NCBI RefSeq assembly: GCF_900109145.1
Contig: NZ_FNYY01000024.1
Location: 1-64,000, forward strand
Reading direction: 5' to 3'
DNA length: 64,000 nt
From: Marinovum algicola
GTDB lineage: Bacteria > Pseudomonadota > Alphaproteobacteria > Rhodobacterales > Rhodobacteraceae
The translations under genes and the position numbers were made by a program. Shown here piece by piece: positions 42,614 through 50,796 of this stretch; the stretch's first letter is position 1, and each line of letters opens with the position of its first letter. Under the pieces are notes generated by a model that did not search any database, was not told the origin of the DNA, and was given only the letters and a program-made list of their open reading frames with translations.

Positions 42614-43581
42614 TGGCCCGAAATATCTTCAACCAACCTCCGAAAGACGAGAAAGAGCCGGCGGCCCCCCCCCCTGCCCCGGTCAAATCCACGAAGCTGC
42701 CTGGCTCGGTTGGCGGGTTGCGGGATTCTCTCCGAGAGATCACCGCCAACTCGATCCGAGACATCGAGCCCGACCGGATCGATATGGATGGCCTCCGGGA
42801 TCGCCTGATCCTGGAAGATAGCAGTATTGAAGATCTTGCCGAGAGCATTCGCAAGCATGGTCAGCAAGTGCCGATCATGGTTCGCCCCTCAGAGCAACCG
42901 GATCGATACCGCATCATCTACGGCCGTCGCAGGCTTGCAGCCATTCGAAGAATTGGCGGAACCGTCAAGGCTATCGTTCGAACACTCGATGACGATGCCT
43001 CTCTGATCGCGCAAGGCCAGGAAAACAACCTGCGGCTGGATCCGTCCTTCATTGAAAAGTCTCTTTTCATCAAAGAGATGCAAGAAGCCGGCTACAAGCC
43101 GGGCGTCATTCAGGACGCTCTGGGCCTCACCCGGCAAGGCGTGTCGAACCATCGTGTGGTCATCGGTCAGCTGCCCGACGAGCTTGTCCCGCTTATCGGC
43201 CCGGCTCATGGCGTGGGTCGACGGCAATGGGGTGATCTGGCTGCACTTTCAGAGAAGGTACCGCTTGTCGATATTGCGCGGGAGACGCTTGCCGCTCTCC
43301 CTGACACCACTCCAAGCTCAGACAAGTTTCAAGCTGTCTACGTCGCGTGCACCAGCAAAGCGCGTGGCGCGGCCAGCCAAAGCGCCCGTGGCCAAACAAC
43401 GGTGGTCAAAGACAAAAGTGGTAGCCCTGTCGGCACACTTTCAGTCGATGGCAAACAGGTCGCTATCAAGATCGCCCGCAAGGATAACCCGGAATTCGGC
43501 CAATGGCTCGAAGAGCGCGCAGAAACCACGCTGCGGCAGCTTTTTGAACAATGGCGGAATGAGAGAGGCTCGGGGGCCTGA
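42613..43581 (+). CDS. repB: Plasmid partition protein RepB (ParB family)
   Basis: 322 aa. ParB/Srx-type domain with DRLILEDSSIEDLAESIRKHGQQVPIMVRP and RYRIIYGRRRLAAIRRIGG; the helix-turn-helix KPGVIQDALGLTRQGVSNHRVVIGQLP binds the centromere. The start ATG uses the last base of the repA stop, so RepA and RepB are coupled. Its probable targets are the GTCCACCGCGGTGGAC-type palindromes downstream. Confidence 0.93.
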   Translation: MARNIFNQPPKDEKEPAAPPPAPVKSTKLPGSVGGLRDSLREITANSIRDIEPDRIDMDGLRDRLILEDSSIEDLAESIRKHGQQVPIMVRPSEQPDRYRIIYGRRRLAAIRRIGGTVKAIVRTLDDDASLIAQGQENNLRLDPSFIEKSLFIKEMQEAGYKPGVIQDALGLTRQGVSNHRVVIGQLPDELVPLIGPAHGVGRRQWGDLAALSEKVPLVDIARETLAALPDTTPSSDKFQAVYVACTSKARGAASQSARGQTTVVKDKSGSPVGTLSVDGKQVAIKIARKDNPEFGQWLEERAETTLRQLFEQWRNERGSGA

Positions 43582-43631
43582 TCCCCGATCACAACTATAG
43601 ACACGAGCAGAGGAGAAAGGCGAAGGCCAAA

Positions 43632-43684
43632 AAGAAAAGAGCCCCCCAAGGTTTCCCCCGGAGAGCCCTCATCATCTGATTTGC
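43632..43684 (-). ncRNA. Probable countertranscribed RNA (incompatibility RNA) of repABC
   Basis: In the 240-bp repB-repC gap the minus strand has TTGACC (43719-43714) and TACATC (43696-43691) separated by 17 nt. A transcript from about 43684 would run about 53 nt into an imperfect G/C stem ending in TTTTCTTTTT. Size, position and orientation match the small antisense RNAs that limit RepC synthesis in repABC plasmids. The stem needs a bulge and G-U pairs, so the terminator is not textbook. Confidence 0.5.
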
Positions 43685-43821
43685 ACCTGTGATGTAGCAA
43701 TCTCCGACATACTGGTCAAGAGTCACCACTTCGGTGGACGGCTTTTTGTTGCCTTTTCTCGCCTGAAACTGCGGGAAGAGCCGGGAAAGTTGTGGGCCGC
43801 AACGGTCGTCGTTCAAAAAAC

Positions 43822-44877
43822 ATGGCATTCACAAAACTTTCCGTTCAACCTTTGGGCGTCGGCAAGGATCCCTCCCCCACGTCCACACCCGAAACCGACA
43901 TCTGGGCTATCTTCCGAGCCCTCAGAGACACACGTAGCCTGTTCGGCCTCCGTCCCGGACATGTTCAAACCCTCCAAGCGATGTTGAGCTTTCTCAAGCC
44001 TGGGCATGGCGACACAGTATTCGCGTCCAACGCCGAGATCTGCCGTCGAATTGGCGGCATCGATGAACGAACGCTCCGCAGGCACATCGATCGCTTTGTC
44101 GAACTCGGCTTTATGAATCGTCACGACAGCCCAAATCGAAAAAGATACCGAGTAAAGTCTTCGGAAGGTCTATCTATCACCTATGGCCTGTCGCTGACTC
44201 CTTTGTTGGCGCGTGCCAGCGAGCTACTTGCGGCGGCGCAAGAGATGGAAAACGCACGCCGCGATCGCGTATTTCTGCGAAAGAAAATCCTGACCAGACT
44301 CGCACATCTCGACGAAGCTGACCCCGAGAACGAACTCACTCATCAGGTACGCCGAGTTCTTCGGAGGAAGCTTTCGATCAATGAGTATCGTGCCTTGCTC
44401 GGCGAGCTGGAAGGTCATTGCGAGCAGATGTCCACCGCGGTGGACGCACCGGATACAATGAAACTGCCCGCCAATGACGGACAAATTGACCGGCACCATT
44501 CTACGTCTGAAAAAGAACAAAAAGATCTAGATAACGCGAGTGACAGCGGAGCACCCGCTCTGCAAATGCTCACAGCCATTTGTGACCAAGCCACATCTTT
44601 CGCTACGAGCTCACTTGGAAACTGGCTCGAGGTCGAAAGCCATGCCAGGACACTCGCTCCAATGATGGGAATCCACGAAAGCGCCTTCGAAAAGGCTGCG
44701 AGGAAGATCGGCTCTCAGAAAGCATCCTGCGCCATTTTCATAATTCTCCAAATGGGCACGCGTATTCGAGACTTTGGAGCGTATTTCCATAGCATCACGC
44801 TTGGTCGCAGACAGGCCGACTTCAATCCATTACTCTTGTTGGAGAGGCTTTCTCGTTCAGAGGCATCCTTTGCATGA
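43822..44877 (+). CDS. repC: Replication initiator RepC
   Basis: 351 aa from ATG 43822 (MAFTKLSVQPLG). Initiator domain: LFGLRPGHVQTLQAMLSFLKPG, then NAEICRRIGGIDERTLRRHIDRFVELGFMNRHDSPNRKRY with the winged helix. C-terminal half: AAQEMENARRDRVFLRKKILTRL and NWLEVESHARTLAPMMGIHESAFEKAARKIG. In this family the origin lies within repC itself; the AT-richer, less conserved centre (about 44440-44560) is the expected site. A perfect parS-like palindrome lies in frame at 44430. Confidence 0.93.
   Translation: MAFTKLSVQPLGVGKDPSPTSTPETDIWAIFRALRDTRSLFGLRPGHVQTLQAMLSFLKPGHGDTVFASNAEICRRIGGIDERTLRRHIDRFVELGFMNRHDSPNRKRYRVKSSEGLSITYGLSLTPLLARASELLAAAQEMENARRDRVFLRKKILTRLAHLDEADPENELTHQVRRVLRRKLSINEYRALLGELEGHCEQMSTAVDAPDTMKLPANDGQIDRHHSTSEKEQKDLDNASDSGAPALQMLTAICDQATSFATSSLGNWLEVESHARTLAPMMGIHESAFEKAARKIGSQKASCAIFIILQMGTRIRDFGAYFHSITLGRRQADFNPLLLLERLSRSEASFA
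44430..44445. promoter_or_regulatory. parS-like centromere site 1, inside repC
   Basis: GTCCACCGCGGTGGAC, a perfect 16-bp palindrome in the repC coding sequence (encoding part of MSTAVDA). Two near-identical copies follow within 1 kb; a degenerate half (CGGTGGAC, 43732-43739) precedes repC. Confidence 0.75.
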
Positions 44878-44878
44878 C

Positions 44879-44894
44879 GACCACCGCGGTGGAC
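44879..44894. promoter_or_regulatory. parS-like centromere site 2, just after repC
   Basis: GACCACCGCGGTGGAC differs from site 1 at one base and begins 2 nt after the repC stop, a usual parS position in repABC plasmids. Confidence 0.75.
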
Positions 44895-44917
44895 ATGTTT
44901 GGAGGTGGAGAAGCGCT

Positions 44918-45529
44918 GTGAAAAAGAGAACGGGAAGTGAGATCGAGAAAATGGCGCGCGACTGGTTTGAAGGCCCTGCTTTGCTCGAGTGTCTGGTCAG
45001 CGAGAAACTTCGGGCTGAAGCTGAAGCCATCGCGACCGAGAGCCAGAAGTGGGTCGAGGTCTCGCTCGACCTGCCTTATGGCTACAGCCACGGATTGCGC
45101 CGGCTATCCGAAGACACGGCGCCGATGACGGACGCCGAAGGCGCGGCCTATGCCAAACTTCTTGCCGAGTATCGGGCGCTTGAAGAGGAATACGAAGCGC
45201 AGGATGAATTCCCCGAAGGGTTCGACGCGCGGCCGCTGATCTTCGGCGTAGATAAGATCGGGCGGGCAGGGGCCTTTGTGACGCTTGATCGCTTGGGCGA
45301 GCTTGCCGTTTCCCCGGGCTTTATGCGGCCCGAGGACGAGCTTCGGGAAGACGCCGATGTCCACAGCGGTGGACAGGCGGCAGACGGGCAGGGCGCTGAG
45401 CTTTCAGCGGCAGGCAATGTGGATGCTATCAGCCAAGGCAGGGTGATCACCTCTGATGGTCAAGCGCTTGGCGTGAACGATACGAAGGATCAAGAGGTCT
45501 GTTCGGACAGTATCGTCATGAATTTCTGA
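44918..45529 (+). pseudogene. C-terminal remnant of a large plasmid ParB-like protein
   Basis: 203 codons from GTG 44918, which has GGAGGTGGAG upstream. VKKRTGSEIEKMARDWFEGPAL, then KWVEVSLDLPYGYSHGLRRL and FVTLDRLGELAVSPGFMRPEDE, resembles the region after the nuclease/ParB domain of the roughly 700-residue ParB-like proteins common on Rhodobacterales plasmids. The N-terminal ParB domain is absent, and the usual continuation after the acidic GGQAADGQGAE linker is lost where the frame runs into the LysR gene end. Family assignment is from memory of such proteins. Confidence 0.6.
45359..45374. promoter_or_regulatory. parS-like centromere site 3, inside the ParB-like remnant
   Basis: GTCCACAGCGGTGGAC, one mismatch to site 1, 480 bp after site 2. 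It lies in coding-like sequence, so chance retention is possible. Confidence 0.6.
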
Positions 45530-46377
45530 ATCGACGCCGAAGGCCGTGCGCCAGTCCGCCACGCCACGCCCGCCGGGGTTTCCCAGATCGTCTGGTTCAG
45601 TCGCAACTCTTCCAACCCCATCGAGTTTGCCAGCGGCAACATCCGGTCCGGGACGTGAGCGATATAATGACCGTTGCGCAGCCCCTGAAGCAGGCTGTGG
45701 ATTGATGTGGTCTCAAACGCGATATTCGGGGGCGACAACCCGTGGGTAGCGAAAAACGAAGCAATGCGTTCGTTGCCCACATAGTCGCTGCGCAACATCA
45801 TCCACGGGTAGCCATGGATCGCCGCCGGGCTCAGATCGCGACGCTTGGCCAGGGGATGCGATGGATCGGCGATCAGGACATTGCGCACATTGATGAGCGG
45901 TTGCTTGGCAATCTCAGGGCGGTTCGGAAAGTCGAGCGATACGCAGATGATGTCCAGATCGCCGTTCAGCAGATCGGGCACCAGCGTGTCGATCACGCCG
46001 CCGAGCAGCGAGATATCGACATCCGGGTTCTCGCGCTGGAACCGGGCGATGATGGGCGGCAGGATCGCCACCAGCCAGATCGGCCCCGCCCCGATCCGGA
46101 TGGTACCCTTTCGCCCGCCCTTCAGGTCGTCGATCCGGCTGAGGGCGTGGCGGTATTCGTTCTCCATGATCTTGGCGTGATGCTGCAACACGCTGCCGAA
46201 ACGGGTCAGTGAAACCCCGGTGGACGTGCGTTCGAAAAGAGTGACGCCCAGGTCCGCCTCGAGCTGCTTGATCGATTTGGTCAGCGCAGGCTGACTGACG
46301 TTGAGCGCGGCGGCGGCCTCGGTAATCGAGCTCTTGTCGGCCACCGCCAGAAAACTTTTCAGCAGGCGCGATTGCAT
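45490..46377 (-). CDS. LysR-family transcriptional regulator
   Basis: 295 aa from ATG 46377, which follows GGAGGAGG. Helix-turn-helix: SFLAVADKSSITEAAAALNVSQPALTKSIKQLEADLGVTLFER. The effector domain has GTIRIGAGPIWLVAILPPIIARFQRENPDV. It is read in the same direction as the sulfatase upstream of it (97 bp apart) and away from the large catabolic operon at 48.4 kb, for which it is the most likely activator. Its 3' end overlaps the ParB-like remnant, marking the junction between plasmid backbone and catabolic block. Confidence 0.92.
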   Translation of the reverse strand: MQSRLLKSFLAVADKSSITEAAAALNVSQPALTKSIKQLEADLGVTLFERTSTGVSLTRFGSVLQHHAKIMENEYRHALSRIDDLKGGRKGTIRIGAGPIWLVAILPPIIARFQRENPDVDISLLGGVIDTLVPDLLNGDLDIICVSLDFPNRPEIAKQPLINVRNVLIADPSHPLAKRRDLSPAAIHGYPWMMLRSDYVGNERIASFFATHGLSPPNIAFETTSIHSLLQGLRNGHYIAHVPDRMLPLANSMGLEELRLNQTIWETPAGVAWRTGARPSASIQKFMTILSEQTS

Positions 46378-46474
46378 GGGGCCTCCTCCGGGCTGGCCGC
46401 AATCTATCATATCCGTTGATTATGGCCAGAGGCCGTTTTCGGCTGAAATCCCTGCCTTTCGGTTATGGCGAGGC

Positions 46475-48082
46475 TCAGTTGCCGGAAACGCCCGCCTTTC
46501 GCGCCGCGGCCAACTCGGCCTCGTCCCAGAAGCCCAGAAAGATGCCCTTTTTCATGTCGCCGCCCGCGCGCCGCGCGATCTCGGCATCCGAGATCGTAGT
46601 GCGGGAATGGTGACGGCGATACCAAGCGTTCAGCCGGTCCATCAGCCGTGCGCGCGTTTTGACATGGGCCGGGTCTTCGCCCAGGTCGTGCAATTCCTGC
46701 GGATCGGCCGCGAGGTCGTGCAGCATCGGGCGGAAGCCTTCGGCGTGCATCAGCTTGTAGCGACCGTCGAATATCATCGCCAACCGGCATTCCCCGATCG
46801 GCTGGTCCAGCGACAGGCGCGTGGACTTGAAATCATAGTCGTATTCGCTGATCACATGGTCGCGCCACGGGCCCTGTTGCCCGTGCAGATGGCCGATCAA
46901 AGAGCGCCCTTCGAGCACTTCGTAGCGCGGCTGCCCGCCAGCGGCTTGGACGAATGTCGGCACCAGGTCGATCGCCTCGACCAGCGCGTCGCTGACGGTG
47001 CCGCGGGTGGTGTCGGCCTCGGCGCGTGGATCGACGACGATCAGCGGCACCCGGGACGAGCAATCGTGAAACAGCTCCTTTTCGCCCATCCAGTGATCGC
47101 CAAGGTAATCGCCGTGATCCGAGGTCAGCACGATCATGGTAGTGTCGCGCTGGCCGGTGTCGTCGAGGTATTTCAGGAGCCGCCCGATCTCGTCGTCCAG
47201 CTGGCTAATCAGGCCCATGTAGGCGGGGATCACAGTGTCGCGCACCTCATCGCGTGAGAGCGCCTGGCTGACGCGCTTCTTCTGGTAGTCGCCGAAGATC
47301 GGGTGCGGATTGTCGCGCTCGGTCTCGGCGCGCACCGGCGGCACCACGTCCTCGGGGCTGTACATGTCGTGATAGGGGGCAGGGGCGACGTAGGGCCAGT
47401 GCGGCTTGATATAGCTGACATGCAGGCACCAGGGCGCATCGCCCGCCTGTTCGAGATAGTCGATGGCACGGGTGGTTGTCCACGGGGTCTCGGTATCTTC
47501 GTTCGCCACGCGCGCGGGCTGCCGCGCGTATTTCAGCAACCATCCGGAGCGCAGGGTGCCGTCGCTGTCCTCGGCCGCATTCGCCCATTCGTTCCAGGGG
47601 TTTGACCCGTCATACCCCTTGCTGCGCAGGTAGTCCTGATAGGGGGTGGCGACGCCGTCCATCGATTCCGGCAGCTCGCCGTCGTGGCGTAGCCAGGCGT
47701 CGAAGCCGCATTCGCTCAGCCTTTGGCCCACCGTGCTCTTCGGGTCGATCCCCAGCCGGTCCATGCCCGCCCTGTCGGGGGCCATGTGGGACTTGCCGCA
47801 GAGCACGGTGTTCATGCCGAGCGGCCTGAGGTGATCGCCCAGGGTCATCTCGCCCACGGGCAACGGCACGCCGTTCCAGGTGGCGCCGTGGCTGTGGGTG
47901 TACCGGCCGGTGTAGAAGCTCATTCGGCTTGGCCCGCAGATCGGCGATTGCACGTAAGCCCGGTCGAACCGAACGCCACGCGCGGCCAGCGCGTCGATAT
48001 TCGGGGTGCGGATTGTCGGGTGGCCGGTACAGCCGAGGTAGTCGTACCGCAGCTGGTCGATCATCAGAAACAGGATGTTCAC
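46475..48082 (-). CDS. Sulfatase / phosphonate-monoester-hydrolase-like enzyme
   Basis: 535 aa from GTG 48082 (AGGGAGAGG ahead). Formylglycine site: Cys49 in SPICGPSRMSFYTGRY, a good C-x-P-S-R signature. Metal ligands: LMIDQLRYDYLG, LTSDHGDYLGDH. The C-terminus (YDYDFKSTRLSLDQPIGECRL, then YKLMHAEGFRPMLHDLAADP) resembles phosphonate monoester hydrolases more than simple arylsulfatases. No signal peptide, so it acts in the cytosol on an imported ester. It is divergent from the main operon across 271 bp. Sulfate, phosphonate and phosphodiester substrates are all possible in this promiscuous family. Confidence 0.85.
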   Translation of the reverse strand: MNILFLMIDQLRYDYLGCTGHPTIRTPNIDALAARGVRFDRAYVQSPICGPSRMSFYTGRYTHSHGATWNGVPLPVGEMTLGDHLRPLGMNTVLCGKSHMAPDRAGMDRLGIDPKSTVGQRLSECGFDAWLRHDGELPESMDGVATPYQDYLRSKGYDGSNPWNEWANAAEDSDGTLRSGWLLKYARQPARVANEDTETPWTTTRAIDYLEQAGDAPWCLHVSYIKPHWPYVAPAPYHDMYSPEDVVPPVRAETERDNPHPIFGDYQKKRVSQALSRDEVRDTVIPAYMGLISQLDDEIGRLLKYLDDTGQRDTTMIVLTSDHGDYLGDHWMGEKELFHDCSSRVPLIVVDPRAEADTTRGTVSDALVEAIDLVPTFVQAAGGQPRYEVLEGRSLIGHLHGQQGPWRDHVISEYDYDFKSTRLSLDQPIGECRLAMIFDGRYKLMHAEGFRPMLHDLAADPQELHDLGEDPAHVKTRARLMDRLNAWYRRHHSRTTISDAEIARRAGGDMKKGIFLGFWDEAELAAARKAGVSGN

Positions 48083-48353
48083 GCGGGCCTCTCCCTTGTT
48101 TTCGACGTCAGGGGTAACACCCGGCACGGCGGAGCGTCCAATAGATAACAGGGCGGATTTCATGCGAAATAGTTATGCAGTCTGCCGGAAAGCCAGCCGT
48201 ATCGCGCCAGAAGGCTGAGGTTTTGCATGCATGGCATTCTAAAAAGTTATGGATATGGCCCCAGTTGATATTGGCCCATCCGCCCGCCGATCCGTAGAAG
48301 TTCAAGCCAACAGGTCCGCGTAACGGGCCTTCGCACTCAGGATGGGAGGTTCC

Positions 48354-49166
48354 ATGTCCGGCCACACCGAAGCCGCAACCGGCCTAGTTTTTCACGAACT
48401 CAGCCACGAATGGGGTCACGGCGTGCCCTCGCTTCCCGGTTTTCCCGACGTGACCCTCTATCGCAGCGTCAAGCACGCGCAGCACGGGGTCATGGCGCAT
48501 CGCATCAAGACCGTGCTGCACACCGGCACTCACCTGAACGCGCCCTTGCACCTGATCCAGAAGGCGATCGGTGTGGGTGAACTGGCGATGGAGCGGCTGT
48601 TCGGAAATGGCGTGATCCTGTCGATCCCGAAAGGCCAGTGGGAGCTTGTGACCGCCGCTGATCTGGAACCTCACGCCGACCGCATCTTGCCCGGCGCGCT
48701 GGTGATCATCGTCACCGGCTGGCACGAGAAGTATTCGGAATCGCTGGAATATTTCGGGGATGCGCCGGGGTTGTCCGTTGATGCCGCCGAATGGCTGGTG
48801 GAAAAGGACGTGGGCCTGGTTGGCGTGGATACGCCGCAGGTCGACCATCCGCTGGCCACCTCGCTCGGCCCCAACCGGGGCGGGCCGACGATGAACCGGC
48901 TGACCCAGAAATACATCGACGAGACCGGCAAGGACCCGAAGCAGGAACACCCCGTCTGGAACGGAGCGCACAAGGTGCTGCTGGCGGCGGGCATTCCCAC
49001 CATCGAGCAGGTTGGCGGCGACGTGAACGACGTGCTGGGCAAGGAGGCGCTGATCCACGCGCTGCCACATTGGAAATTCGACGGCGGCGATGCCTGCCCG
49101 GTGCGGCTGGTGGCGATCAACGATCCCGGCGGCAAGAACCGGATCGAACCTGGAAACACGGACTGA
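48354..49166 (+). CDS. Cyclase-family metal-dependent hydrolase with altered metal motif
   Basis: 270 aa from ATG 48354 (GGGAGG ahead). It has the cyclase/kynurenine-formamidase/isatin-hydrolase motif HTGTHLNAPLH (56-66). In the usual HxGTHxDxPxH the Asp is a metal ligand; here it is Asn62. WLVEKDVGLVGVDTPQVDHPLAT is the second family block. Enzymes of this family hydrolyse cyclic or linear amides, lactams or related rings. It is the first gene of the operon, 12 nt before a sister gene. Confidence 0.82.
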   Translation: MSGHTEAATGLVFHELSHEWGHGVPSLPGFPDVTLYRSVKHAQHGVMAHRIKTVLHTGTHLNAPLHLIQKAIGVGELAMERLFGNGVILSIPKGQWELVTAADLEPHADRILPGALVIIVTGWHEKYSESLEYFGDAPGLSVDAAEWLVEKDVGLVGVDTPQVDHPLATSLGPNRGGPTMNRLTQKYIDETGKDPKQEHPVWNGAHKVLLAAGIPTIEQVGGDVNDVLGKEALIHALPHWKFDGGDACPVRLVAINDPGGKNRIEPGNTD

Positions 49167-49178
49167 GGGGGAAAGACC

Positions 49179-49982
49179 ATGGCAGAGACACAAACCCGCA
49201 ACGGTCTGCGCTATTACAACCTGTCGCATCGCTGGGGCCACATGATGCCCGAGTGGCCATCGAGCCCTGGCGTGAACGTCACGGTGAACAAGTTCCACGC
49301 CAAGGACGGCGTGTTCATGACCGAGTTCGAGGGCATCCTGCACCGTGGCACCCACATGGACGCGCCGCTGCACGTGACCGAGAACACGCCGACGCTGACC
49401 GGCTATGACGTCTCGCGCTTTTTCGGCACCGGCGTCGCGGTGTCGATCCCCAAGAAGAAATGGGAGGTCATCACGGCGGAAGACCTGGAAAACGCGACGC
49501 CCAAGATCCAGCCCGGCGACATCGTGATGATCAACACCGGCATGCACAAGAAACTGGCCGACAGCGACGAATATTATGCATATTCTCCTGGTATTTACGC
49601 CGACGGCGCCGAATGGCTGGTGGAGAAGGGCGTCAAGATGGTGGGCTATGACGTGCAGGCGAACGATCACCCGATGGCGACGAAACTGGTCGATCACGGG
49701 CTGGGGCCGACCCATCCGCACCTGATCGACGAATACAAGGAATACACCGGCCGCGACGTGAAAGAGGATTTCCCCCATTGGGAAGCCGCACACAAGATCC
49801 TGATGGTGAAGGGCGGCATTCCGGGGATCGAGAACGTGGGCGGCGAGCTGGACCTCGTGACCGGCAAGCGCTGTACCTTCATGGCCTTCCCCTGGCGCTG
49901 GCCCGATGGCGAGGGCAGCGGCGTGCGGGTCATGGCGGTGATCGACCCCGACCAGAAATTCACCATTCCGACGGGGGCCTGA
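49179..49982 (+). CDS. Cyclase-family metal-dependent hydrolase
   Basis: 267 aa. Complete metal motif HRGTHMDAPLH (55-65). Second block: WLVEKGVKMVGYDVQANDHPMATKL; third: WEAAHKILMVKGGIPGIENVGGELDLV. It is a diverged sister of the preceding gene but keeps the metal-binding Asp, so the pair may form a hetero-oligomer or serve two successive substrates. The stop overlaps the start region of the next gene with a 1-nt gap. Confidence 0.87.
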   Translation: MAETQTRNGLRYYNLSHRWGHMMPEWPSSPGVNVTVNKFHAKDGVFMTEFEGILHRGTHMDAPLHVTENTPTLTGYDVSRFFGTGVAVSIPKKKWEVITAEDLENATPKIQPGDIVMINTGMHKKLADSDEYYAYSPGIYADGAEWLVEKGVKMVGYDVQANDHPMATKLVDHGLGPTHPHLIDEYKEYTGRDVKEDFPHWEAAHKILMVKGGIPGIENVGGELDLVTGKRCTFMAFPWRWPDGEGSGVRVMAVIDPDQKFTIPTGA

Positions 49983-49983
49983 G

Positions 49984-50793
49984 ATGAGCGAAATCACACC
50001 CACATTGCGCGATCCGATGTCGATGTTCGACGTGCGCGGCAAGGTCGCTGTCATCACCGGTGCCTCCGGCGCGTTCGGCCGGGCCTGCGCGCTGACATTG
50101 GGCGCGCTTGGCAACAAGCTGGTGTTGGTCTCCGGCTCCGAGCAGGAACTGGCCGAGGTGAAAGCGGAAGTCGAGGATGTAGGCGGCGAGGCCGTCACGC
50201 TCAAACGCCGCCCCGACAGCCTTGAAGACGCCGAGGCCATCCGCGACTTCGCGCTCGAAACCTACGGCAAGATTGACCAGTTGGTGATCGCCTCCGGCTA
50301 CAACAAGGCCGGGTTCATCCAGAATCTCAGCTACGAGGACTGGCAGGCGGTGATGGATGCCAACGTGCGCGGCGCGTGGTTCATGGCCAAGGCGATCGGC
50401 ACCTATTGGATCGAGAACGAGATCAAGGGCAAGATGCTGATGATGTCCTCGGTCCGGGGGCGGCATGGCAATATCTCAGGCTATACCGGCTATTGCACGT
50501 CGAAGGGCGCGACCGATGCGCTGACAAGGGTGCTGGCGACCGAATGGGGGCAGCACGGCATTACCGTCAATTCCATTGCGCCCACTGTCTTTCGCTCCAA
50601 GCTGACCGCCTGGATGTGGAGCGACGATCCCGTGGGACAGGCCACCAAGAAACGCTCTGCCGCACGCATTCCGCTGGGCCGTCTGGGCGAGGCCGAGGAT
50701 CTGATGGGCATGGCGCTCTATCTGCTGGCCCCGGCGTCGGATTTCTGCACCGGGCAGATCATGTATGTCGATGGCGGCTTTACGGCGGGCTGA
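49984..50793 (+). CDS. SDR-family oxidoreductase
   Basis: 269 aa. Cofactor motif TGASGAFG (26-33), active-site segment SSVRGRHGNISGYTGYCTSKGA with Tyr-x3-Lys, and C-terminal FCTGQIMYVDGGFTAG. It would interconvert an alcohol and a ketone with NAD(P). Within the operon it could make the ketone that the crotonase-fold hydrolase two genes on would cleave. Closely related in architecture to the SDR at 59.7 kb. Confidence 0.9.
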   Translation: MSEITPTLRDPMSMFDVRGKVAVITGASGAFGRACALTLGALGNKLVLVSGSEQELAEVKAEVEDVGGEAVTLKRRPDSLEDAEAIRDFALETYGKIDQLVIASGYNKAGFIQNLSYEDWQAVMDANVRGAWFMAKAIGTYWIENEIKGKMLMMSSVRGRHGNISGYTGYCTSKGATDALTRVLATEWGQHGITVNSIAPTVFRSKLTAWMWSDDPVGQATKKRSAARIPLGRLGEAEDLMGMALYLLAPASDFCTGQIMYVDGGFTAG

Positions 50794-50796
50794 GCG

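Noticed and set aside
43624-43664. Simple strong terminator reading of the G/C-rich block between repB and repC
   Set aside because: The prominent GGGCTC units are direct, not inverted, repeats. Only an imperfect stem with bulge and G-U pairs is possible, so it is listed as part of a putative ctRNA instead.
43792-43821. GTG start giving RepC ten extra N-terminal residues
   Set aside because: The ATG at 43822 fits the usual RepC N-terminus better; the extra stretch is very basic and not family-like.
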